From NCBI GenBank assembly GCA_900554315.1, contig USGP01000021.1:1-16990 (forward strand): a stretch of DNA of 16,990 nt, read 5' to 3'. Position 1 is the first letter of the stretch, and the number at the start of each line of letters is the position of its first letter. Below, one piece after another: positions 7,532 to 14,822 of the stretch. Below the pieces are notes generated by a model. It saw nothing but the letters and a program-made list of their open reading frames with translations. It searched no databases and had not been told where the DNA came from. The DNA comes from an uncultured Mycoplasmatota bacterium. GTDB lineage: Bacteria > Bacillota_I > Bacilli_A > RF39 > UBA660. Position numbers and translations under genes: made by a program.

Positions 7532-7633
7532 AAATAACTACTAAAAGTTTACCCTAAAAATCAAAAACACACAATCTCTTATTCAGCTACGCTTATCACC
7601 AAAAAAGAGAATTCCTTTTTTATTATAATTATA

Positions 7634-7662
7634 CAAAAAAATTGACCAGTTTCCTAGTCAAT
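7634..7662 (-). terminator. Terminator of the mtaB-recD2 operon, overlapping the last stop codon
   Basis: Minus strand ATTGACTAG-GAAA-CTGGTCAAT (7641-7662): a 9-bp stem with one G-U pair and a GAAA tetraloop, then seven T. The TAG stop of the 55-aa gene (7654-7656) is part of the stem. Confidence 0.9.
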
Positions 7663-7821
7663 ATCTTCTAACTTCTCATAAGTTTTTTTAGCTGCATTTT
7701 TAGCCATTTCCTTCATATTAGACATAGCATTAGGATTCTTTTTCATGTACATATAGCCAGCAACTCCCATGCCACCTAAAATAGCAGCCCACATCATTTT
7801 ATTCATTGTTTTCTTTTCCAT
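7654..7821 (-). CDS. Small membrane protein, 55 aa
   Basis: Encodes MEKKTMNKMMWAAILGGMGV and on to EKLEDID. A GAGGTG site sits 6 bases before the ATG. Residues 10-25 form a short membrane helix, followed by a basic amphipathic tail with repeated Met and Lys (MKKNPNAMSNMKEMAKNAAKK). This resembles the many small YtxH-like anchored proteins of Firmicutes, but no family can be assigned. It is the last gene of its operon, 36 bases after recD2, with its stop inside the terminator stem. The ribosome site, coupling and position make it a real gene despite its size. Confidence 0.82.
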   Translation of the reverse strand: MEKKTMNKMMWAAILGGMGVAGYMYMKKNPNAMSNMKEMAKNAAKKTYEKLEDID

Positions 7822-7857
7822 GTTTTTCACCTCATTTTTATTATGAGATAAAACAAT

Positions 7858-10050
7858 TTATTTTATACCATTTTCTAAAAATTCTTGAATTGTCGTTCTA
7901 CGAACATCAGAAGAAGTATTAGAAACCGCTTGCTTTAAGGCCTTTTTATCACCAATTAAATATAACATTTTTTTACTTCTAGTAATACCAGTATAAACAA
8001 GTTTACGATAAAGCATTTTTCTATAACCTTGTACCAAAGGCATAACAACAACATCAAACTCACTACCTTGTGATTTATGAATAGAAATGGCATAAGCAAG
8101 TCGAAATTTATTAAAATTCGCAGCCGTAAAGGTAACTTCATTCCCATCAAAATCAACAATAATTTTTTTAGCAGGACTAGTAATAATTTGACTAATAATA
8201 CCAATATCACCATTAAAAATATTTTCTTCTGGCATATTCGTAAGTTCGATTACCTTATCTCCCTCACGAAAAATCACATCACCTACAACCACTTCTTTTT
8301 TACTAGCATCTTTAGGATTAAAGATTGTTTGTAATTGATTATTAATAATATCAATCCCATAGCGTCCTTTATACATAGGAGCAAGTATTTGAAATTCTTT
8401 ATAAGACAAATCTTTAAAGGTAGAAGAAACATCCATCAAACTAGAAATAACTTGATCATCCTGACACTCAATAAAAGTTAAATCTTCATCTTGATTAAAA
8501 ACATCATCTTCTACACATCCATTACGAATATCGTAAGCCAAGGTTAAAATATTAGAATCTTTTCCTTGACGATATAATTCCTTCAATTCAATAACTGGAA
8601 GTTTTCCGCTAGCAATCACATCATGAAGTAATTGACCAGGACCAACAGATGGTAACTGATAACTATCACCAACCATAATAATTTTGCAATTAGCTGAAAT
8701 TCCTCGCAATAAACTAGCCATCAATAAAGTATCAATCATACTAGCTTCATCAATAATAACTAGATTAACTTTACTTTTATGATACTCATTTACTTGAAAT
8801 TTATTTGAATCTTTTTGCCATTTCAAAAAACTATGAATGGTAGATGCTGGCATCAAAGTTGCATCACTCATTCTTTTTGCAGCTCTACCAGTAGGTGCAA
8901 GTAAAGCAACTTGATCAGCTAGTTTTTCATAAGACAATTTATGAACATCTTTATATAATTCAATAATTCCCTTCATAATTGTAGTCTTACCAGTTCCTGG
9001 TCCACCAGTAATCACTAAAAAATTCTTTTTAACACTCTCTAAGATAGCTTGTTTTTGTACTTCATTATAAGAAATACCAAAAATGTCTTCCATTTCTGAA
9101 AAATGTTCCTCTAAATTAGGAAACTCCTCTTCTTCTTTATGAGCAAGTAAACGAAAACGTTTTACAATCAAGCACTCAGCTTCATACATATCCTTTAAAT
9201 AATACTTCTCATCTTTTTGAATAACTTTCATATCTATAATTAACGAATTCATAGCCTCTTGATAAGAACTTTCAGAAATAGAAGTTAATAAAACTCTAGG
9301 TAAATACCCAAAAATCTCATCATAAAAGAAATAACTATGTCCATAAGCATTACTAACTTCTTCCATAATATATAAAATAGCAGCTTTAATACGGATGAAA
9401 CTGTCTTTCGAAACTCCATTTTTTAAAGCAATAGAATCAATCTTTTTAAAACTAAGTTCATAAATACTATATTCTAACTGATAAATGTCGTCGTGAATAA
9501 TTTCTTTTACTCTATCCTTATAATAATTATATACAAGCATAGAATCTTTCGTAGAAAAACCTAAATTAGATAAGTATAAAACTGTTTCATAACTAGACTC
9601 ATATTCTTTTAATTTATTATGTAAAATATCTATATTTTTCTTTGTAATACCTGGAATTAAGATTAAATTATCAGGATGTTCCAAAATAATAGACAACGTA
9701 TCTTTTCCTAAAACCTCGACAATACTTTTAGCCTTCTTTTCACCGATTCCTTTAAAGAGTCCGCTCGTTAAAAATTCAACAATCGCATCTTTTTCTTCTG
9801 GTTTACATCTCTCATAACTAGTAACACTAAACTGAGTTCCATATTTAGGATGTTCTACCATTTTGCCAAAAAAAAGATAGGTATCCATATCATTAAGTTC
9901 ATGAAAATATCCAGTAAAAGTAATCGTCTTATCCAAAAATGGTGTCAACTCTTCACTATTAGTTTCTTTTACTTTAAAAAGTCCAATATGATATCCATTA
10001 CTATTTTGATAGATACTTCTTTGATAATGTCCCTTGATATAGATATCCAT
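7858..10050 (-). CDS. recD2: RecD2-type 5'-3' DNA helicase
   Basis: 730 aa, a stand-alone SF1B helicase of the RecD2/YrrC type, thought to act in DNA repair and replication-fork upkeep without RecBC. The N-terminal region has an OB-like part, then helix-hairpin-helix repeats around 98-145 (FKGIGEKKAKSI, LIPGITKKNI). Helicase motifs: Walker A GGPGTGKTT (349-357), LAPTGRAAKRM (384-394), DEAS (434-437), GDSYQLPSVGPG (461-472), a UvrD-like C-terminal AISIHKSQGSEFD and the final VYTGITRSKKMLYLIG. I chose ATG 10048-10050 because AAAGGAGG lies 5 bases upstream. A TTG seven codons earlier would place the start inside the previous gene and lacks a site. It begins 11 bases after the 347-aa gene. Confidence 0.95.
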   Translation of the reverse strand: MDIYIKGHYQRSIYQNSNGYHIGLFKVKETNSEELTPFLDKTITFTGYFHELNDMDTYLFFGKMVEHPKYGTQFSVTSYERCKPEEKDAIVEFLTSGLFKGIGEKKAKSIVEVLGKDTLSIILEHPDNLILIPGITKKNIDILHNKLKEYESSYETVLYLSNLGFSTKDSMLVYNYYKDRVKEIIHDDIYQLEYSIYELSFKKIDSIALKNGVSKDSFIRIKAAILYIMEEVSNAYGHSYFFYDEIFGYLPRVLLTSISESSYQEAMNSLIIDMKVIQKDEKYYLKDMYEAECLIVKRFRLLAHKEEEEFPNLEEHFSEMEDIFGISYNEVQKQAILESVKKNFLVITGGPGTGKTTIMKGIIELYKDVHKLSYEKLADQVALLAPTGRAAKRMSDATLMPASTIHSFLKWQKDSNKFQVNEYHKSKVNLVIIDEASMIDTLLMASLLRGISANCKIIMVGDSYQLPSVGPGQLLHDVIASGKLPVIELKELYRQGKDSNILTLAYDIRNGCVEDDVFNQDEDLTFIECQDDQVISSLMDVSSTFKDLSYKEFQILAPMYKGRYGIDIINNQLQTIFNPKDASKKEVVVGDVIFREGDKVIELTNMPEENIFNGDIGIISQIITSPAKKIIVDFDGNEVTFTAANFNKFRLAYAISIHKSQGSEFDVVVMPLVQGYRKMLYRKLVYTGITRSKKMLYLIGDKKALKQAVSNTSSDVRRTTIQEFLENGIK

Positions 10051-10061
10051 AATATCCTCCT

Positions 10062-11105
10062 TTAATCCCAATCGATTCTACTATCCAATACTTTTCTTCG
10101 ATATGACTTCTTTTGTTTCTCCAATTGTTCCCCAGATAATTCTGGATAGTTTTCCATCAATTGTTGATCAAAAACTTGTTGTTGCTCTCGTAAAATATTT
10201 AAAGCTTGTTCTCCAAAAGATAATGCCTGTTGTAATTCAGGAGCAATATCTGCAGAAGATAGAGATTTTAATCGATTACCTAAATAACCAAACTCTGTCT
10301 CATAATCTTTTGTTGCTGAATACAAAACTGCAGACTGTCGAACAGCCTGATTTATTGCCATAGATTCCTCTTTCAGATTAGAAAATAACACTTTCAAATC
10401 ATCATCTTCCAAACTACTTGGTAAAGTATCAGAATCTATTGCCAACTGTGTTAAAATAATTTTTCTATCATTCTTATGATACCATACACTTTCATCATAT
10501 GGTCTAGTGATTTTATATTTAGAATAAGTTGAATGATAAGAAGCAACACCTTCATTATAGTTTGGTAAAGTTTCCATATTGTCCAAAAGAACAATCTCAT
10601 CACCCCACAAAAAACTAGTATTGTATACTTCCTCAGTAAAGTCCGCATCTTCATCCAAAATAACATCAGAGATATGCAACTCTTTTAATTTATCCACTAA
10701 CAACAACGCTTTTGGAATTTCTCCATCGTGATCTTGTAAATATTGATAAAAAGTTCCAAAAGAATAATTTGTTTTTAAATGCCCATTTCCAGGGATATCG
10801 TAATAAGTAATCAAAAAAGGATAAATTAGAGGATCTCCTTCCAAATAATATGGAGATCGTTGTCGTATATCTTTAACCGCTTGAAAAAAATCTTGATGCT
10901 CTTCATAAAACTCTTTCACATCGTTTGGCATCATAAAAGTTTTCTTTCCCAAAACTAAAGATTCCAATAGTTTACCAACATCTTTCTTACGATGCTTTTT
11001 ACAAATACGTTCTAACCCTTGATTAAATTCTTCTAAGTCATCATAAAAAGATAATAATAAATTCAAATCATCTACACTTATACTAATTTTTTGTTTATAT
11101 TCCAT
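10062..11105 (-). CDS. Unknown cytoplasmic protein, 347 aa
   Basis: No family recognised. No signal peptide or membrane segment; acidic overall. The first 70 residues look helical (DDLNLLLSFYDDLEEFNQGLERI, then a KKHRKKD basic patch). The middle has alternating hydrophobic stretches (PYYLEGDPLIYPFLITYYDIPG, PKALLLVDKLKEL, DEIVLLDNMETLP). The last 100 residues are likely coiled coil, ending in a basic KQKKSYRRKVLDSR. GGAGGAAC directly precedes the ATG. It lies between the 71-aa acidic gene and recD2, with 11-15 base gaps, so it is made together with the helicase. A role linked to DNA repair would be guilt by association only. Confidence 0.85.
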   Translation of the reverse strand: MEYKQKISISVDDLNLLLSFYDDLEEFNQGLERICKKHRKKDVGKLLESLVLGKKTFMMPNDVKEFYEEHQDFFQAVKDIRQRSPYYLEGDPLIYPFLITYYDIPGNGHLKTNYSFGTFYQYLQDHDGEIPKALLLVDKLKELHISDVILDEDADFTEEVYNTSFLWGDEIVLLDNMETLPNYNEGVASYHSTYSKYKITRPYDESVWYHKNDRKIILTQLAIDSDTLPSSLEDDDLKVLFSNLKEESMAINQAVRQSAVLYSATKDYETEFGYLGNRLKSLSSADIAPELQQALSFGEQALNILREQQQVFDQQLMENYPELSGEQLEKQKKSYRRKVLDSRIDWD

Positions 11106-11120
11106 AGTTCCTCCTGAATT

Positions 11121-11336
11121 TTATTCCTGATTCTTTCTAGCAGAATACCCCTCACTTTCTTCTTGTCGCTTCTCTTTAAATTGCTTTTCATCATCATTAG
11201 AAACATCTAATACTTCCACTCCATGAAAAGCTAATTCATTCACATTAGACTCTTCTAAAGAATTATCTTCCTTTGGTACTTCTTTTACATCTTCTTTTTT
11301 AACATTCATAAGTTTTTGAAACATAAAATTATCCAT
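11121..11336 (-). CDS. Small acidic, probably disordered protein, 71 aa
   Basis: Begins MDNFMFQKLMNVKKEDVKEV and continues as a Glu/Asp/Lys/Ser-rich chain without hydrophobic core or Cys, so probably unstructured. Only the first dozen residues could form an amphipathic helix. TGGAGT stands 7 bases before the ATG. It lies 22 bases after mtaB and 15 before the 347-aa gene in the same operon, which supports reality. Function not recognisable; it may be an adaptor for one of its neighbours (inference). Confidence 0.72.
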   Translation of the reverse strand: MDNFMFQKLMNVKKEDVKEVPKEDNSLEESNVNELAFHGVEVLDVSNDDEKQFKEKRQEESEGYSARKNQE

Positions 11337-11358
11337 ACTATTTACTCCATTTCTATTT

Positions 11359-12645
11359 TTATTGTAACAAATCTACTTCTCCAATACAATAAGGATAAGA
11401 AACATCCTTAATCTTAGCTGTAACAAAAGTGTTATGAGAAAGTTCTTTCTCAATTTCTACATGTAAATAAGTATCGGTATGTCCAAAACTCTTACCGTCT
11501 TTTACTTCTTCTACTAATACTTCAACATCTTTACCAATAAAAGTTTTAAAATAAGATAATTCTAATTCTTTTGATACTGCCAAAAGTCTTCTAGCACGTT
11601 CCTTTTTGATATTAGCATCAATATGATTAGGTAACTCCATAGCCTTCGTACCTTTTCTTTCACTATAAGGAAAGACATGAATTTTGGCAAATCCAACTTT
11701 TTTACAAGTTTCTATTGTCTCTTGAAAATCCTCTTCACTTTCTCCAGGGAAACCTACAATAACATCAGTAGTAATAGCCATATCTGGTCGAATAGCACGA
11801 ATTTCTCTAATCTTTTTAAAATAATAATCCAAATCATATTTACGATTCATAAGTTTCAAAACATGATTGCTACCAGCTTGTAAAGGAATATGCATATGAT
11901 TGACAATAACAAGATTCTCCTTCATCACTTGTAATACATCCTCAGTTAACTCTGTTACTTCAATAGAAGAAATACGTAAACGACGAAGACCATCAATTTT
12001 AACAATTCTACGTAATAAATCAGCAAAACTAGTATCCAAGTCAACACCATAATTACCTGTATGAATACCAGTCAAAACAACTTCCTGATAACCATGATGA
12101 ACCAAATCTGTAATCTCTTTTACTACAACATCTGGATCCTTACTACGACATTTTCCACGAACATAAGGAATAATACAATAAGAACAAAAATTCTCACAAC
12201 CATCTTGAATTTTGACAAAAGCCCTGGTTCTACCTGGAAACTCATTAATATACATATCCTCAAATTTTCTAGGCAACTCTTGATATAAACGACGAATATC
12301 TTCTCTTTTAGAAAACCATTCGTCCAAAAGTTCAATGATTTTAGACTTATCTCTATTACCAATAACAATATCTAATCCTGGAATTGAAAAATCTTTATTT
12401 GCTTCAATAAAACATCCCATCGCAACAACACAAGCATCTGGATTCTTACGAATTGCTTTACGAATCATCTTTCTAGATTTAATATCGCTCGTATTAGTTA
12501 CAGTACATGTATTAATAATATAGACATCACAAATATCATCAAAATTTCTAATTTCATAACCATGCTCTTTCAACTGATCAATAATATATTCACTCTCATA
12601 AGTATTTACTTTACATCCCAATGTTAAAATTCCAACTGTACGCAA
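11359..12645 (-). CDS. mtaB: tRNA t6A37 methylthiotransferase MtaB
   Basis: 428 aa, normal length for the family. It is a radical-SAM enzyme that adds a methylthio group to t6A at position 37 of tRNAs reading ANN codons, giving ms2t6A. The N-terminal MTTase domain holds the auxiliary cluster cysteines C11 (LGCKVN), C47 (INTCTVTN) and C78 (MGCF). The radical-SAM motif is CxxxCxxC at C150, C154, C157 (DGCENFCSYC). The C-terminal TRAM domain starts near VEVLVEEVKDGKSFGHT. LGCKVN and the GKCRS after the cluster favour MtaB over MiaB or RimO. It starts with TTG, as no other start precedes C11; AGGGAG, overlapping the end of the upstream gene, is its ribosome site, and only one base separates the two genes. 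Confidence 0.95.
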   Translation of the reverse strand: MRTVGILTLGCKVNTYESEYIIDQLKEHGYEIRNFDDICDVYIINTCTVTNTSDIKSRKMIRKAIRKNPDACVVAMGCFIEANKDFSIPGLDIVIGNRDKSKIIELLDEWFSKREDIRRLYQELPRKFEDMYINEFPGRTRAFVKIQDGCENFCSYCIIPYVRGKCRSKDPDVVVKEITDLVHHGYQEVVLTGIHTGNYGVDLDTSFADLLRRIVKIDGLRRLRISSIEVTELTEDVLQVMKENLVIVNHMHIPLQAGSNHVLKLMNRKYDLDYYFKKIREIRAIRPDMAITTDVIVGFPGESEEDFQETIETCKKVGFAKIHVFPYSERKGTKAMELPNHIDANIKKERARRLLAVSKELELSYFKTFIGKDVEVLVEEVKDGKSFGHTDTYLHVEIEKELSHNTFVTAKIKDVSYPYCIGEVDLLQ

Positions 12646-12646
12646 T

Positions 12647-13423
12647 TTACTCCCTACTTTCTTTATAATCCTGATACCACGAATCTAATTTTCCAATGGC
12701 ACTATGAATAACTTCTTTACCTTTTTCAATAGCTTTCGTTCCAACTTCTTTTCCTTTTTCCACATAAGGAGAATAAGCATCTTGAAATCTATTTTTATCT
12801 TCTTCAAAGGTATCTACAGTATTATTATACTGATCTTCCCCTACATAATCTTTATACTTCGAAACAATATTTTCTTTTAATTCTTTTGCTTTTGTAACGA
12901 CTGTAGTATAGCTTTTCTTTGCAGTGGACTTAATATTTTCTTTATAATTAGGAAATTTACTCTCAATGGTAGAATCAATTTTTTCATAAAGATCAAGTAC
13001 TTTTTCTTTAGCACTATCAGTTAACTCTTGAAAAGTAACCCCTTTAATTGTTCCATCATAAAAAATAAAATCCGTCAAAGTAATAAAAGTATCCTCTAAT
13101 TTTTCTTTCACACTTTTATCATCACCATCAGAAGCCGCTAAAGTTTCTACTTCTTTTTCAACCTCTTCTACATAGGTCACAACTTCATTCTCATTACTAG
13201 CTTTACTAGTATCTGTAAACAACGTATCACTAGTATCAGTAGAACTAAATGAAGTACTCTCACTAGAACTTTCCTTCTGGTCAGTTTTTTTGACATTTTC
13301 ACTAGTATTACTTTCTTTTTTACTAGCAGTCTGTTCTTCTTTTGGCCAAATCAAAATAATAAGTAAAACGATAATAATAACTAATAAAATAATAATGACA
13401 ATATCTAGAGGATTCTTTTTCAT
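12647..13423 (-). CDS. Membrane-anchored protein with Ser/Thr-rich linker and helical domain
   Basis: 258 aa, family not recognised. Residues 1-7 are cytoplasmic (MKKNPLD), 8-26 are a very hydrophobic Ile/Leu/Val helix, about 30-90 a Ser/Thr/Glu/Lys-rich linker. The C-terminal domain of about 150 residues has long amphipathic helices with repeated EKGKE-type heptads (YVEKGKEVGTKAIEKGKEVI), similar in style to apolipoprotein-like or YtxH-like helices. No lipobox or LPXTG. I chose ATG 13421-13423 because GAGGTG is 6 bases upstream; a GTG three codons earlier overlaps that site. It is the first gene of the operon leading into mtaB, and its end supplies the mtaB ribosome site. Probably an envelope structural protein (inference). 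Confidence 0.85.
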   Translation of the reverse strand: MKKNPLDIVIIILLVIIIVLLIILIWPKEEQTASKKESNTSENVKKTDQKESSSESTSFSSTDTSDTLFTDTSKASNENEVVTYVEEVEKEVETLAASDGDDKSVKEKLEDTFITLTDFIFYDGTIKGVTFQELTDSAKEKVLDLYEKIDSTIESKFPNYKENIKSTAKKSYTTVVTKAKELKENIVSKYKDYVGEDQYNNTVDTFEEDKNRFQDAYSPYVEKGKEVGTKAIEKGKEVIHSAIGKLDSWYQDYKESRE

Positions 13424-13448
13424 ATACCACACCTCACATTGTGTACAA

Positions 13449-13477
13449 ATTATACCATATATTCAATGATTTTACAA
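13449..13477 (-). promoter_or_regulatory. Promoter of the mtaB-recD2 operon
   Basis: TTGTAA (13472-13477), 17-base spacer, TATAAT (13449-13454) with TG one base upstream, giving an extended -10. The -35 lies 5 bases after the T run of the preceding terminator. Just downstream is the inverted repeat TTGT-AC-ACAA, which could be part of an operator. Confidence 0.82.
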
Positions 13478-13482
13478 CCAAG

Positions 13483-13503
13483 AAAAAAAGCTCCAAAGAG
13501 CTT
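13483..13503 (-). terminator. Terminator overlapping the stop codon of the anchored acidic protein
   Basis: AAGCTC-TTTG-GAGCTT on the minus strand (13488-13503), then seven T including the stem end. The TAA stop (13502-13504) forms the first stem bases. Confidence 0.88.
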
Positions 13504-14581
13504 AATCTAACTTTTTCTGTAATTCTTTTAAAGTCATTAAAAATTCATTTGTCTTTCTAATTTCTTCATCCAATTTCTCGTAATTAGCAGTGTTTTCAAG
13601 TTCAAGATCAGAACTATTATTAACAACTGGCTTTTCAATACCAAATACTGGAGAAATAACCGGACTGCTTTTAAATTTCTTATGTTCAGAATAAGCAGAC
13701 TTTTTCACATCCATAGGAGAAACTTCTACTTTAGGAGTATCAACCTGAACAGTTTGAAAATCATCAAGAACCATTTGTTTAGGTTGCTCTGATACAACAG
13801 ATTCAATAACAGGATCACGAACTTCTTCAACTGCTACTGCAACGACTTCTGATTCCTTATTAGCATTCATTCTAGCTTCTAAATCTTGTAGGCTAATTGG
13901 TTCATCTCCCTCATCTTCAAGCTTATCAAGTTCACCACTTTCATACATAGCTCTACCACGAGTCATCAACTCATCCATACTAATAATAGCATTTTGTTCT
14001 TGTTCTTCTTCAAAAGCAGTTAAATCAATATTTTTAACTTCCTCTTCTGCTTTTTCCAACGTTTCTGTTAACCTCATCAACTCTGCTTGTGCTTCTGTTG
14101 GATCAGGTTCAATACTAGTATATTGTAATTCTTCAACTTTTTCTACAGGCTTAATAACATTCTTTTCTTCACTTTCAACAACTGTCTCTTCCACATTTAG
14201 TGCATCAGGTAAAACTTCTATTTTTTCTTCTTGTAAAATTTCAGGTTGAACATCAGGTACAATGACAGGTTTTACTTCTTCAGTCTTAACCTCATTAACA
14301 GTAGTAGTTTCACTTTCTTGTGTAACATTTTCCATAACAGAAGTTGCTTTTACATCTTCTTGAATAGGAATTAAAACTGGTTCTGGTTCATTTTTATAAT
14401 CAACTGCCACTTCATTTTCATCAACAATCTTTTGTAACTCTCTTGTATTTTGTCTTTGTCTCCTCTTATTAGCAGTTTTATCAAGAATAAAGAGAATTAA
14501 GCCTAAAACGGATGCAATCCCAATAAGTGAATACACCACAATCATTTCCTCAGTTGTTAAAAAATCGATTAATCCGTTCAT
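13502..14581 (-). CDS. Membrane-anchored, mostly disordered acidic protein
   Basis: 359 aa. A short N-terminal segment is followed by one membrane helix at about 13-33 (MIVVYSLIGIASVLGLILFI) and a basic stop-transfer patch (KTANKRRQRQ), so the long C-terminal part is cytoplasmic. Residues about 50-300 are rich in Glu, Val, Pro and Thr and likely unstructured. Two helical islands stand out (LMRLTETLEKAEEEVKN and the last 30 residues, coiled-coil-like). Near the end is a compact motif, SSPVISPVFGIEK (305-317), which looks like a docking peptide. The ATG was chosen because GAGGTGG precedes it; a longer frame of 20 more codons has no site. It is transcribed alone, between its own terminator and the divergent flippase. 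The shape suggests a cell-division or envelope scaffold, but the family is not identified. Confidence 0.85.
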   Translation of the reverse strand: MNGLIDFLTTEEMIVVYSLIGIASVLGLILFILDKTANKRRQRQNTRELQKIVDENEVAVDYKNEPEPVLIPIQEDVKATSVMENVTQESETTTVNEVKTEEVKPVIVPDVQPEILQEEKIEVLPDALNVEETVVESEEKNVIKPVEKVEELQYTSIEPDPTEAQAELMRLTETLEKAEEEVKNIDLTAFEEEQEQNAIISMDELMTRGRAMYESGELDKLEDEGDEPISLQDLEARMNANKESEVVAVAVEEVRDPVIESVVSEQPKQMVLDDFQTVQVDTPKVEVSPMDVKKSAYSEHKKFKSSPVISPVFGIEKPVVNNSSDLELENTANYEKLDEEIRKTNEFLMTLKELQKKLD

Positions 14582-14665
14582 TATTTCCACCTCTAAAACT
14601 AGTCTACCATACCCTTTAGAAAAGAATAAAGCACTATCCAAAAATTTCTATTTTTTTTCTATCTT

Positions 14666-14694
14666 TTGACAAAAATCGTTGACACATTTTGACA
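14666..14694 (+). promoter_or_regulatory. Three TTGACA hexamers in the divergent intergenic region
   Basis: Exact TTGACA at 14666-14671, 14679-14684 and 14689-14694, steps of 13 and 10 bases. None has a fitting TATAAT 16-18 bases downstream on the plus strand. Read on the minus strand they are TGTCAA repeats upstream of the anchored acidic protein gene. They may be a regulator-binding array rather than -35 boxes. The rest of 14582-14788 shows nothing else clear. Confidence 0.45.
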
Positions 14695-14788
14695 ATTGTT
14701 CGATTTACATTTTTGTACACCCAATCAACAATTATCTTTAATTCCATTTTACCACAAAAAAGAAAAATAAATATACTTTTTTTAACAT

Positions 14789-14817
14789 TTAATACAATTT
14801 TTTTAAGAACATATAAT
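14789..14817 (+). promoter_or_regulatory. Flippase promoter predicting a leaderless mRNA
   Basis: TTAATA (14789-14794), 17-base spacer, TATAAT (14812-14817). Only five bases separate the -10 from the ATG, so transcription should begin at or within a base or two of the start codon. No ribosome site is present before the ATG. Confidence 0.7.
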
Positions 14818-14822
14818 GTACC

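Noticed and set aside
7600..7621. Palindrome-like AAAAAAG..GAATTC..CTTTTTT before the regulator gene
   Set aside because: Imperfect, almost no loop, and no gene on either side that needs a terminator there.
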